A stretch of DNA of 31,216 bases from a virus. The stretch lies in the IMG/VR virus record IMGVR_UViG_3300035698_019684, positions 1 through 31,216 of that record. One strand, 5' to 3'. A program made the position numbers and the translations under genes. Below, piece by piece: positions 5,399-12,210 of the stretch. Position 1 is the first letter of the stretch. Every line of letters begins with the position of its first letter. The notes beneath the pieces were generated by a model. That model was not told the DNA's origin, searched no databases, and saw only the letters and a list, made by a program, of their open reading frames with translations.

Positions 5399-5632
5399 AT
5401 GAGTAATTTTATACAATATGAACGGAAAATAATCGTTAACCTAGACATGGTTTTTTGTATTTCAATCGATAATTATGGCAGGCGATACCAGCTAATTTTC
5501 CATGCATTAAATGCAGAAGATGGCGATGGGCTTAGCTGGGAATTTGATACAGCTAAAGAGCGGAACAGCGTTTATGACGCAGTTAGGTCGTGTTGTTGTA
5601 GAGAATTAATAAATCCAAATTTCACTGATTAA
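5399..5632 (+). CDS. Small hypothetical protein (77 aa)
   Basis: Begins directly after the stop of the 85-aa gene, with a CAGGAGGA ribosome site inside that gene's end, so the pair is co-translated. The sequence suggests a small beta-rich fold (KIIVNLDMVFCISIDN, RYQLIFHALN, LSWEFDT) with a three-cysteine run RSCCCREL near residue 67. No known family was recognised. The cysteine run could bind metal but no partner ligands are obvious. Confidence 0.78.
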   Translation: MSNFIQYERKIIVNLDMVFCISIDNYGRRYQLIFHALNAEDGDGLSWEFDTAKERNSVYDAVRSCCCRELINPNFTD

Positions 5633-5649
5633 TAAAAGGCGCCTATAAT
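5621..5649 (+). promoter_or_regulatory. Probable sigma-70 promoter without a downstream gene
   Basis: TTCACT (5621-5626), a 17-bp spacer and a perfect TATAAT (5644-5649) on the plus strand, overlapping the end of the 77-aa gene. Initiation near 5656 would make an RNA running through the hairpin at 5676-5693 and antisense to the gene at 5722-5901, with no rightward frame of its own. Confidence 0.5.
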
Positions 5650-5675
5650 AGGACTAGCTCATAATAATAAATGTT

Positions 5676-5693
5676 ACTTAGCTGAGGCTAAGT
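5676..5693. terminator. Perfect hairpin near the end of the 59-aa gene
   Basis: ACTTAGC-TGAG-GCTAAGT is a perfect 7-bp stem with a 4-nt loop, 29 bp beyond the stop of the leftward 59-aa gene. It lacks a clean T-tract on either strand, so it may be a weak terminator or an RNA-protecting stem. Confidence 0.4.
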
Positions 5694-5721
5694 CTTAAGT
5701 ATGTGCAAAAACAGTACTAAC

Positions 5722-5901
5722 TTAAAGGGCAGTAGTAAAGTAATTCTTTACAACTTGAAGCTGTGTCCTTACGTGGCCTAAGGTTGAATATTCAATAAAC
5801 CTATCTTTATCGCCCGAACTTGGGAGGTTGAGTGTAAAATCAGTTATAGATTTAATTGCCTCCGTGATTAGGAATAGCATCATTTCTTCTTTACGGTTCA
5901 T
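5722..5901 (-). CDS. Small hypothetical protein (59 aa)
   Basis: A frame with a very strong AAAGGAGGT ribosome site seven bases before its ATG. The product starts MNRKEEMMLFLITEAIK, likely one amphipathic helix, followed by a polar loop (LPSSGDKDRF) and a second helix (VRTQLQVVKNYF). No known domain. It is separated from the longer leftward gene run by 173 bp of non-coding sequence containing an imperfect inverted repeat, so it may have its own control. Confidence 0.72.
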   Translation of the reverse strand: MNRKEEMMLFLITEAIKSITDFTLNLPSSGDKDRFIEYSTLGHVRTQLQVVKNYFTTAL

Positions 5902-5931
5902 TTGAGACCTCCTTTTATTAGATTTATGCTT

Positions 5932-6005
5932 GTTTCCTTGTGCCTTTTTCTTAGCCGTATTTAAGTACCGCCCCCCTCGAAGGATTGGGAGGAGACAAGG
6001 GAAAC
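5932..6005. other. Imperfect long-range inverted repeat in a 173-bp gap
   Basis: GTTTCCTTG (5932-5940) pairs with CAAGGGAAAC (5996-6005) with one bulge. An adjacent GTGCC (5940-5944)/GGCAC (6006-6010) pair competes with it, allowing alternative folds in the leader of the 59-aa gene. No consensus promoter was found in this gap. Confidence 0.35.
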
Positions 6006-6074
6006 GGCACCTAAACTATAGTCCTATTTTTTCATTATTACCACTCAAGCAAAAAACTCAGCCTTATATTAGTC

Positions 6075-6428
6075 TTATCTTAGTCTTACTGTATTAGCTC
6101 TTTGTATTCGCTCTAGTTGAATACAGAGCTCACTAGCAATTTCACTTGCGACTACCCTATAGTCAGACGGTACCACAGCAAATTCCCTGATAACCACCGC
6201 GAGTTGCCCTATCGTTTTATCTACCTGGGCCTCTAGTACCGGGCTCGCTTTTAGCGGTGTGCCTTCTGTGAGCGAGGTCACATAATTCGTTAGCAAATCG
6301 AATTGGCAGATTGTTGCCTCATTTAAAATCGCATTAGTGATTCGACCCGCGTTCGTTTTATCAAATAGTTTATTGGTCGTACTCTTATGTGCGTTTCTTA
6401 TTCCCTGTTTAATTGAACTAATTCTCAT
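6075..6428 (-). CDS. Helical paralogue family member (117 aa)
   Basis: Unknown function. Starts MRISSIKQGI and contains TNKLFDKTNAGR at about 19-30, which aligns with TNTLYSKTRAGK of the 337-aa protein, followed by helices ending SEIASELCIQLERI, which aligns with SMAQLFSLNLEHLI of the same protein. It is thus one of a set of diverged relatives in this run. Likely all-helical and cytosolic. The start follows the previous gene's stop by four bases with AAGAGG upstream. Last gene of its leftward run. Confidence 0.75.
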   Translation of the reverse strand: MRISSIKQGIRNAHKSTTNKLFDKTNAGRITNAILNEATICQFDLLTNYVTSLTEGTPLKASPVLEAQVDKTIGQLAVVIREFAVVPSDYRVVASEIASELCIQLERIQRANTVRLR

Positions 6429-6434
6429 AACTCA

Positions 6435-6713
6435 TCACAGCCTCTTTATTAAAAATTCACAGATTTGATCTACTAATTTCATTAGCTCTGCTCTAACTGA
6501 CGACGGATATTTTCTGTCGTTAGACCAGATATGGAGAACCCGGGACCAACTAATCAGCCCGTTCCTTCTGTATTGATCTAGCCTATGCCCGTTCTCAACT
6601 AATAGCTGAGCAACTTTGAGCTTACTTGCCGCTGTTTTCATTTGTGATTCTATTGATTTAGAATCATTAGTTGCCCTAAACAGCGTACTGGTCATAATCT
6701 TATTTATTCGCAT
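6435..6713 (-). CDS. Helical paralogue family member (92 aa)
   Basis: Shares the TSTLFRATNDSK segment (like TNTLYSKTRAGK in the 337-aa protein) and the C-terminal helix after YPSSVRAELMKLVDQI, which aligns with LPLSVKNEILGLLDTL in the 122-aa neighbour. The start at 6713 (MRINKIM) is preferred: it has AGAGGA about ten bases upstream and gives the MR- start common in this run. An in-frame ATG at 6740 would add nine residues but lacks a ribosome site. It overlaps the preceding gene by 10 nt. Function unknown. Confidence 0.75.
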   Translation of the reverse strand: MRINKIMTSTLFRATNDSKSIESQMKTAASKLKVAQLLVENGHRLDQYRRNGLISWSRVLHIWSNDRKYPSSVRAELMKLVDQICEFLIKRL

Positions 6714-7138
6714 TTTTCCAATTCCTCTCCTCGCATACATTTAATTGATAGTCTAATACAGTTACGCAGGTAGTCGTCGTAGAGCTCATCCTGAGCTAAC
6801 ATTGTAGGTGGTGATGCCATCCTCTTTGGTTCTGGACTCTTCGGCGAGCTGGAAAAATGCGTATCGATTAGTAACTGCCTAACAACGGTTAGCTGGTCTG
6901 CTAGTTTGTGTCTATGCACTGAAGTGTATAGGGGACTTTTCGATAACTTCGTCAATTGAGGTGAGATTATAGACAATTTCTGTTTTTGAAACGCCGTTAG
7001 TTCTTTCCCACTATCAATAGTTCTATTACACTCGCGTAGTAGACTATCCACTGATTTCAGCCTACGTTCAATCAATTTAAAATCATTTGTTCTTCTATAG
7101 GCTAGATTAGTTAGTCTAGAATTAATATTGTTTAACAT
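6704..7138 (-). CDS. Helical paralogue family member (144 aa)
   Basis: Contains TNLAYRRTNDFK near residue 10, a helix, then YTSVHRHKLADQLTVVRQLL around 75-95, which matches the S-V-x-x-E-L-x-x-L pattern of its sisters, followed by a Ser/Pro-rich linker (SSSPKSPEPKRMASPP) and an acidic end. AGGTGA lies seven bases before the ATG inside the preceding gene, which it overlaps by 7 nt. All-helical, no cysteine pairs of note, function unknown. Confidence 0.75.
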   Translation of the reverse strand: MLNNINSRLTNLAYRRTNDFKLIERRLKSVDSLLRECNRTIDSGKELTAFQKQKLSIISPQLTKLSKSPLYTSVHRHKLADQLTVVRQLLIDTHFSSSPKSPEPKRMASPPTMLAQDELYDDYLRNCIRLSIKCMRGEELEKCE

Positions 7139-7500
7139 GATGTGTCACCTACTTCCATATTTATTTTTAAATCAAAATCATTTATTATTTCAGTTAGAGT
7201 ATCTAATAACCCCAAGATTTCATTCTTAACGCTCAGCGGTAATTCGCAGTAACAGACGTGGAACAGTAATCCGTACTGTGCCTCTAAAATATCTTTCGCT
7301 TTTAGGCCTACTACTGCATGACCCCTGGAATTATCGTTGTGTAGATATTTGCAGATATCCGTCACTACTGTAACTGCTTCCTTAATTGTATTTTTTGCAT
7401 CTTTGCCCAGTGGTGTTTTGTAGTAACACGCCAGTTCTCGTTTCTGGAGTGCCATATTCACTATCTTAGCCTTATGGCTGGACATAGGATTTAATCTCAT
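7132..7500 (-). CDS. Helical paralogue family member (122 aa)
   Basis: Begins MRLNPMSSHKAK. The C-terminal CELPLSVKNEILGLLDTLTEII matches the C-terminal helix pattern of the neighbouring relatives, while the N-terminal half is more diverged. An AGGAGGTGAAAA ribosome site lies inside the upstream 44-aa membrane gene, overlapping it by 29 nt, so coupling is likely. Function unknown. Confidence 0.75.
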   Translation of the reverse strand: MRLNPMSSHKAKIVNMALQKRELACYYKTPLGKDAKNTIKEAVTVVTDICKYLHNDNSRGHAVVGLKAKDILEAQYGLLFHVCYCELPLSVKNEILGLLDTLTEIINDFDLKINMEVGDTSC

Positions 7501-7606
7501 TTTTCACCTCCTCTATTCTTTTTATTAAACGGTCTAACTTCGCACTTATTAGCAGTTCACCTGCTAGTCCTATTAGTAATAAGGTAAAAATTATAAATAT
7601 CATCAT
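7472..7606 (-). CDS. Tiny single-pass membrane protein (44 aa)
   Basis: Starts MMIFIIFTLLLIGLAGELLI, a strong single transmembrane helix, followed by a charged amphipathic tail (KLDRLIKRIEEVKNE). The ATG overlaps the stop of the 84-aa gene as ATGA; a second ATG follows at once. The end overlaps the next gene by 29 nt. The layout resembles small phage membrane peptides that act in superinfection control or lysis, but no family was recognised. Confidence 0.65.
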   Translation of the reverse strand: MMIFIIFTLLLIGLAGELLISAKLDRLIKRIEEVKNEIKSYVQP

Positions 7607-7857
7607 CCTTTTTTCCCCCTTGCCCCAATATGCTTTTTCAATTTATAGACGATTGAATGCATATCAATTCTCATCCAGGCGTCGTGTATCAGAGCTAATG
7701 CAAATGACTGGTCGTTTACTAGTGTGCCAACCCGTTGGATCTCCACGTCCGGATCGGAGTCTAATATTAGGTTTGCTAGGTCGTCTGCGGCATAGGTTTT
7801 AATTATGTACCTGTAAAACATAGACGTGATTTTATTTCCTCTTGGTAATTTATCCAT
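7603..7857 (-). CDS. Hypothetical protein (84 aa)
   Basis: 84 residues, starting MDKLPRGNKITSMF with a helical middle (ADDLANLILDSD) and a basic C-terminus (KLKKHIGARGKKG) that could contact nucleic acid or membrane. An AAGGGG ribosome site lies nine bases upstream, inside the preceding 55-aa gene, which it overlaps by 8 nt. A frame on the opposite strand (7620-7802) has no ribosome site and is rejected. Confidence 0.72.
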   Translation of the reverse strand: MDKLPRGNKITSMFYRYIIKTYAADDLANLILDSDPDVEIQRVGTLVNDQSFALALIHDAWMRIDMHSIVYKLKKHIGARGKKG

Positions 7858-8017
7858 AATAAATATCCCCTTTCAATTTATAATTTTTAACTAGTCTGGT
7901 CATATCAGTTGCTTTAATCTTTAGGATTAATAGTGCGATCATAAACTCTATTTCATCCTCACATTTATCTGGCCGTCCTCTCCTAAACTTTAGGCTCATA
8001 TACGCTAACTTTCTCAT
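7850..8017 (-). CDS. Small hypothetical protein (55 aa)
   Basis: Begins MRKLAYMSLKFRRGRPDK, basic at the N-terminus, then acidic and hydrophobic (DEIEFMIALLILKIKATDM) and ending in KLKGDIYYG. The region upstream reads GGGGATGAATAAAATGAG, the same leader as in three other small genes of this run; an in-frame ATG at 8026 would add three residues. It overlaps the next gene by 8 nt. Could be a short DNA-binding or membrane-associated peptide; not recognised. Confidence 0.65.
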   Translation of the reverse strand: MRKLAYMSLKFRRGRPDKCEDEIEFMIALLILKIKATDMTRLVKNYKLKGDIYYG

Positions 8018-8038
8018 TTTATTCATCCCCCCCCTTAC

Positions 8039-9046
8039 CTATTGTCTATCCACTGACTGGTTATCTATACTAACTATCAGTTGTTCTAGTTCAGTTTTAT
8101 CTAAACCTAGCCCCACAAGTAGGTTACTATTAATTGCCTCTTGTATTCGGGCTGTGCTTTTAATAGTATTTTCGTATAGCGCTGGTGTAGGGTTTAAATT
8201 CCCGATAGTAGTTGGTATACTTCTACCTCGTAGTTCTGATACGAGAACGTTTGTTAGGAATCGGGCTGGGTTACTAGCTGCCTCTGGTAACTCGGTGGTG
8301 ATTCTGCTAACTAACACCCTCAATTTAACGTCCTCGAATTCCTCTAAATCAATAATCATTTCAGGAATCGCACGTTCTATATTAGTAGATAGATCAACCA
8401 CTAGATCTGAGGCCTCCTTGCGATCGAACTTAGATAGGTTCTTATTAAACGCTATATCCCTAAGGGTTTTGACAACGCCAATCCCCTCAAGGACCCGAGT
8501 AGCCGAAACTCTACCAGTAGTTCTATTACTATTTCTGAACCTAGCTAACTCTGTCGTAGCTGTATCAATGGCTACCCCTGATTTTCTAATCTGTTCTGAT
8601 TTAGAGTCAACTACTACTGGCGCACTCGTAACGCTCTCATCCACTCTAGGCGTAGCTGGTGAGCTAAACTGAGTCGTTTGTATCAGGTGTTCTAGGTTCA
8701 AACTAAACAGCTGTGCCATTGACCGTGCCTCAGATGCCGTACTCGGATCTTTAGCTAGCGAGGCCATAGCGAACAGCATACTCTCTAAATGGTCCCTCAT
8801 AGAGTCACCAAATTTAGTTTTCCCGCCATTACTAAACATACTGATATGAAGCATTGCTCTTTTAGTATCGTCAAACGATCGAGCTGCCTGTTTACCTGCT
8901 CTGGTTTTAGAATACAGTGTATTAGTAACTGAGCTGGCTATCTGTTTCAGTTTGCTTTTTGGTTTGGCTCTCACCTCTGATTTATTTGGTTTGTTAAACC
9001 CCGTAACTGGTAAAAATCGTCTAGCATTATTCATTTGTACTGTCAT
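8039..9046 (-). CDS. Large member of the helical paralogue family, internally repeated
   Basis: About 335 residues, all predicted helical. The N-terminus is basic (KPNKSEVRAKPKSKLK). The first module (TNTLYSKTRAGK ... SMAQLFSLNLEHLI) aligns with the 117-aa protein at 6075-6428. A second module (TELARFRNSNRTTG ... EASDLVVDLSTNIERA) has the same layout, and a degenerate third may follow. So it looks like a fused version of the small genes downstream. The start at 9046 stands nine bases after GGAGG; an ATG at 9052 is only three bases from it. No enzyme motif. Function unknown. Confidence 0.8.
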   Translation of the reverse strand: MTVQMNNARRFLPVTGFNKPNKSEVRAKPKSKLKQIASSVTNTLYSKTRAGKQAARSFDDTKRAMLHISMFSNGGKTKFGDSMRDHLESMLFAMASLAKDPSTASEARSMAQLFSLNLEHLIQTTQFSSPATPRVDESVTSAPVVVDSKSEQIRKSGVAIDTATTELARFRNSNRTTGRVSATRVLEGIGVVKTLRDIAFNKNLSKFDRKEASDLVVDLSTNIERAIPEMIIDLEEFEDVKLRVLVSRITTELPEAASNPARFLTNVLVSELRGRSIPTTIGNLNPTPALYENTIKSTARIQEAINSNLLVGLGLDKTELEQLIVSIDNQSVDRQ

Positions 9047-9074
9047 TATCATCGTCCTCCTTATTTAATTAAAC

Positions 9075-9185
9075 TTATTTTTTTGTCCAGGTATCCGGAT
9101 CAGTTAGAAACGATAGTATTAGTAATACCGGCGCTGCTACTATCCAAAACACGATCAGTTTGATTATTATTATCCCCATACTCAT
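9075..9185 (-). CDS. Tiny single-pass membrane protein (36 aa)
   Basis: The frame contains IIIIKLIVFWIVAAPVLLIL, a single transmembrane helix, and ends DPDTWTKK. Three in-frame ATGs (9191, 9185, 9179) follow a GGGAGG that directly touches the first, so the second, six bases away, is chosen. It lies just upstream of the 337-aa gene. No family recognised. Confidence 0.58.
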   Translation of the reverse strand: MSMGIIIIKLIVFWIVAAPVLLILSFLTDPDTWTKK

Positions 9186-9257
9186 ACTCATCCTCCCTTT
9201 CCTATTATATATATCGTATTTAATACGTATAAAGTTGCATGAAATCTCTCTGTTGTT

Positions 9258-9515
9258 TTACTGGTCTAGGTTGTCGTCAGCGGTTACTGGCTCAACAAAA
9301 AGAATTTTTGTATCAACTAGATCCTCAATCTCTGCTACGGTGTAATCGATATCTACAGCTAGTCCTGCGTTATATATAACCTCACCGTTATACTCAGGAA
9401 CAGAGATTCTGTGCTTAAACCATTCTATTGTTTCCTCTATTGCCTCGCCTCTAGTACTACCTAATCCCCAAATTGCGTTGTCTCTGTCAGTTACCTTGAT
9501 ATTGTATTTTCTCAT
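9258..9515 (-). CDS. Small soluble hypothetical protein (85 aa)
   Basis: Begins MRKYNIKVTDRDNAIWGLGSTRGEAIEETIEWF, with a beta-strand start and a helix after GSTRGEA, ending in an acidic tail. The pattern is like small HicB-type folds (a strand pair then a helix of the form GxTxEEA), but the match is loose. Start: an ATG at 9524 touches the GGGAGG ribosome site directly, whereas the ATG at 9515 lies nine bases from it and gives the MRK start shared by neighbours. It belongs to the leftward run of small genes. Confidence 0.7.
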   Translation of the reverse strand: MRKYNIKVTDRDNAIWGLGSTRGEAIEETIEWFKHRISVPEYNGEVIYNAGLAVDIDYTVAEIEDLVDTKILFVEPVTADDNLDQ

Positions 9516-9541
9516 TTTAATCATCCTCCCTGTTTTCTTTT

Positions 9542-9643
9542 TTAAACTACTAACAAAATATTAACTGTTATTACGATTAGAATAGTTAGAACTGTAACTG
9601 CCTCTATTAAACTAACCTCTAGGTAATCAAGTAATTTTCTCAT
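9542..9643 (-). CDS. Tiny membrane peptide (33 aa)
   Basis: MRKLLDYLEVSLIEAV then a hydrophobic helix (TVLTILIVITVNILLVV) to the C-terminus. It carries the same leader as its neighbours (GGGAGGATGA, then AAATGAGAAA); here the first ATG is out of frame and closes after two codons, showing that the second ATG is the working start in this module. Function unknown. Confidence 0.58.
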   Translation of the reverse strand: MRKLLDYLEVSLIEAVTVLTILIVITVNILLVV

Positions 9644-9675
9644 TTCAGTTCATCCTCCCACTTTTCTTATGCGCT

Positions 9676-9864
9676 CTAAATCTTGCCCATAGCTATCATA
9701 ATGCCGATGGCTAAGAGGCCACTCCCTATAACTGGTCCAGCGAAAAAACAGACTACTGCGAAGAAGTAAATCGCAACTGCATAGAGTGCGTATTTAAAGG
9801 TCTTTGAAACTAAAGCTTCGGCTTTCTTTGCTAGCCTGTCTAACTTCCCAATCAATTTTCTCAT
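9676..9864 (-). CDS. Small membrane protein (62 aa)
   Basis: Begins MRKLIGKLDRLAKKAEALVSK, a basic amphipathic helix, followed by two hydrophobic stretches (YALYAVAIYFFAVVCFFAGP and GSGLLAIGIMIAMG) giving one or two membrane spans. GGGAGG precedes; an in-frame ATG at 9873 touches it, so 9864 is preferred. First gene of the leftward run after the control region. The layout would suit a holin-like or membrane-modifying peptide, but there is no lysis gene beside it. Confidence 0.65.
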   Translation of the reverse strand: MRKLIGKLDRLAKKAEALVSKTFKYALYAVAIYFFAVVCFFAGPVIGSGLLAIGIMIAMGKI

Positions 9865-10952
9865 TTTAATCATCCTCCCGTCGCGTAAGCTTTTTAATCG
9901 GCGGAGCTTGTAATACGATTTATTATCAGCCCCTCTATATATGGACGAAATAAGCGTATTTAGGGTAAGTACGAATTAGCTCCCCTTACCTAACGAGCAG
10001 CTTAGCTTCTGTGGGTAGCCCTCCCTATATCTCCCTTATATATATAAATATAAAATAGACTCGGAACTTATAATTAGCTACTGGCTGTAGGATCGAAGAA
10101 TAAGGCCCTGTAACTAAGAATGAAGAATTAGGATATACGATATATGGTAATTCTCTGTTATATTCTTACTTTTCATACAGTAGGCTGTACGCTAGCTAGG
10201 GCGCTGTTTAGAATTTTTTTAAATTCACTCATTTGAAACTATTGCCCTTTTGCTTGATGGCGCTTAATAGCGATTTAAGCAGGAACGAGAGGGATAGGTG
10301 TTTTGGAGGTACTCCCTAGCAATATAGTTACTTATAAGATTAGTTAAGCCCCTAAGACGTGTAGAAGCTATTTAATAGGAACGGCAAGTCATGAGCTAAA
10401 GAGTAGACATAACGAGACTTGTATAAGCTCCTTAAATGGAAACTAAAGCGGCTTAGCTACAAGATGAGCTTTTATACGAAAGCAATTGCTAGACTTGCGT
10501 CAGCTTTAGGTAAAGTTCTCCACTTATATTACCTATATTGGGGATTAGCCTCACTTTTTTTTAGGTGAGCTACACGTTAGTTAGGCAAGAGAACTAACCT
10601 AAAAAATAATAGAAAAATGGGGGTGTATATACCTATATTCTGTGGTCTATTTATCTATTTATTGGTTGAATGGAAGCGATTTAGCCTCGAAATAGACTGT
10701 CTAAAATAGTAGACTTTATTGTGGACTATCATGAAAAAGAGGGCAGGATTAAAGCGCGTATGGGAACCTAATACTTAAGTACAGGTGAGAAAAGGTAGAG
10801 AGGTAAGTGGATTATAGAAATAAAACTGAATTAGTCTGTTATAGCGTAAAATAGACGTGTGTGTGAAAAGGTAACAAGTGAGTAGTTACTAACATATTGA
10901 CTGAAGCGGATAAAGAGCCTATAATCACTACGCTAAAAGGAGGTGAGGACAC
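9865..10952. other. 1.1-kb divergent control region, no convincing gene
   Basis: Separates the leftward small-gene run from the rightward arm. It holds several stems: TTAGGGTAAG/CTTACCTAA (9960-9993), GTTAGTT/AACTAAC (about 10577-10599) and a palindrome TAGACTGTCTA (10693-10703). Related segments of form AGC-n3-TTTAAnAGGAAC occur at 10269, 10366 and 10426, and ACCTATATT recurs exactly 100 bp apart (10531, 10631). The strong promoter at 10897-10925 lies at its right end. Short frames (10617-10709, 30 codons, hydrophobic; 10173-10232 on the minus strand) lack good ribosome sites. Replication origin or early control are possible roles; no leftward promoter was identified. Confidence 0.6.
10897..10925 (+). 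promoter_or_regulatory. Strong sigma-70 promoter for the rightward arm
   Basis: TTGACT (10897-10902), 17-bp spacer, TATAAT (10920-10925): one mismatch from full consensus. It is followed 14 bases later by AAAGGAGGTG and the GTG start of the first rightward gene. Confidence 0.85.
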
Positions 10953-11291
10953 GTGGTTAAACAGCGTAACCCCAGGCCAGATAAGATATTTATAACTGTA
11001 TTAGGAGTAACTAAATCACTAAGAATATGGGCAGAAATAACCGGAATTAACTATGAGGCAGCTAGGAAGCGGTATAGTCGAGGGCTACGAGGAGAAGGGG
11101 TTGTAACACCTAAACGTATAATGAATGGCCCTAGATCGTGCAGCAAATGCGGTACTTTTGGTGGGTACCAGCCAAAAAAGCAGGTAAACCCGGCACGGTG
11201 GCATATAACGGTTAGGGGAACCGAGCATTTACTGTGTAGTACCTGCTATCAGAGGTACTTAGCATTTAAGAAAAGAAAGAGAAAGGAATGA
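10953..11291 (+). CDS. Small putative DNA-binding protein with zinc site (112 aa)
   Basis: Starts at GTG with a strong AAAGGAGGTG ribosome site. Residues 13-52 (ITVLGVTKSLRIWAEITG, then a second helix ARKRYSRGL) follow the pattern G-x-T-K-S-L-x-x-W-A-x-x-x-G found as a helix-turn-helix in phage homing-endonuclease and related proteins. The C-terminal half has C63-x2-C66 and H92-x2-C95-x2-C98, a probable zinc site, without a clear HNH core. First gene after the strong promoter, so a regulator or DNA-processing factor is plausible; not proven. Confidence 0.75.
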   Translation: MVKQRNPRPDKIFITVLGVTKSLRIWAEITGINYEAARKRYSRGLRGEGVVTPKRIMNGPRSCSKCGTFGGYQPKKQVNPARWHITVRGTEHLLCSTCYQRYLAFKKRKRKE

Positions 11292-11298
11292 GTTAATT

Positions 11299-11448
11299 AT
11301 GGAAGTAGATAGAACCGAACCGCAACAAAGGGATGATCGAATGTCCTATTTAGGAGAAGCAGCTGAGCTTTTGGGGTGCAAGCTGGTAGACCTTTTCCCA
11401 AAAGAGCCTATGCATGCGATAAATCAAGAGACACTCACGCTAATATGA
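11299..11448 (+). CDS. Small acidic hypothetical protein (49 aa)
   Basis: Frame starting seven bases after the previous stop, with AAAGGA upstream. The product starts MEVDRTEPQQRDDRM and has a short helix (YLGEAAELLGCKLVDLF). Its TGA overlaps the ATG of the next gene as ATGA, the usual sign of coupled phage genes. No family recognised. Confidence 0.58.
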   Translation: MEVDRTEPQQRDDRMSYLGEAAELLGCKLVDLFPKEPMHAINQETLTLI

Positions 11449-12056
11449 ATGAGGGGCTATTAATAAAGAGGCATGAGCTGGAATGCGAAATCGAAAATAC
11501 ACTTTCTCGCATTTTTAGAGCATATGGACTTAACCCTGACTGGAAACGGTATCAACAACAGTTTGATATTTATAAGGAGAAATTGGCTAGAATTGTCACC
11601 TCAATTGGTGCACTTAGGGAGGCTGTTGAGATTTTAATCGATACTTGTGAAAAATTGCCTGCCTTCCCTGTTATTTTGCGTGAATATAAGAATGCAGAAA
11701 GAAAATACACCACCCCAGCTAATATCCCTATTCTGGGGGCTTGTCCTTTTTGTAACGGAAGTACGGTTTTGAATGTGGTGGAAATCTTGCCAAATATTGA
11801 GTTTACTACTATTTGTCCGTGCAGCGCCCCTAAAGCGTCTGAAGGTGGCTCAGGGCCTTACTTTAGTTCAGTCGATGAAGGGATTGAGTGTTTTGATAAA
11901 CAGGGTTGGTGCTGGGTTGATAAGACAACCTTGCCTGTATTGGATACAAAAATATATGCTCGCTATAAGCAAATTGCGGAAGAACGTGAATTACAAAAAC
12001 CCGCCACTTTTAAACTTATTGGACCTGAAAATTTGGGGAGTGTGCTTAAGAATTGA
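11445..12056 (+). CDS. Helical zinc-site protein, possibly replication-related (203 aa)
   Basis: Start chosen at 11445 for its ATGA overlap with the 49-aa gene; an upstream in-frame start at 11376 would overlap that gene by 70 bases. Residues 1-90 are helical (NPDWKRYQQQFDIYKEKLA, then EAVEILIDTCEKLPAFPVIL), a layout like helicase-loader or replisome-organiser N-domains of phages. Residues 100-126 hold C100-x2-C103 and C124-x-C126, a zinc site. The C-terminal part is unrecognised. A replication role is a guess; it ends just before the hairpin field and lies near a control region. Confidence 0.75.
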   Translation: MNEGLLIKRHELECEIENTLSRIFRAYGLNPDWKRYQQQFDIYKEKLARIVTSIGALREAVEILIDTCEKLPAFPVILREYKNAERKYTTPANIPILGACPFCNGSTVLNVVEILPNIEFTTICPCSAPKASEGGSGPYFSSVDEGIECFDKQGWCWVDKTTLPVLDTKIYARYKQIAEERELQKPATFKLIGPENLGSVLKN

Positions 12057-12063
12057 ATGCTCC

Positions 12064-12080
12064 ACCCCCCAAGGGGGTTT
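12064..12080 (+). terminator. Short G/C hairpin after the zinc-site gene
   Basis: ACCCCC, a CAA loop and GGGGGT, followed by TT then AATTG, eight bases after the stop of the 203-aa gene. A weak intrinsic terminator by its short T-tract. Confidence 0.5.
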
Positions 12081-12184
12081 AATTGCGGGGGGAGATTAAG
12101 AGGGGGGAGTTCCCCCCCCATAAAGCCCCCCCCTCGAGGCTTTGTTAATTGAATCCTCCTAATATTTTAATATTAGGGGGGTCC

Positions 12185-12210
12185 TGGGGGTTTGGGGCCC
12201 CCATTTTCTT
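12185..12210 (+). terminator. Intrinsic terminator
   Basis: TGGGGG (12185-12190) pairs with CCCCCA (12198-12203), followed by TTTTCTTGT. A classic rho-independent layout that would close the 10953-12056 transcription unit. Confidence 0.7.

Noticed and set aside
8154-8672. 172-aa frame on the plus strand
   Set aside because: Antisense to the 335-aa helical gene, no ribosome site, against the direction of all neighbours, low-complexity Ser/Thr/Leu composition; shadow frame.
10173-10232. 19-codon frame on the minus strand (MSEFKKILNSALASVQPTV)
   Set aside because: Looks protein-like but is too short and has a weak ribosome site.
10617-10709. 30-codon hydrophobic frame in the control region
   Set aside because: No ribosome site, isolated from other genes and short; recorded only as a possibility within the control-region entry.
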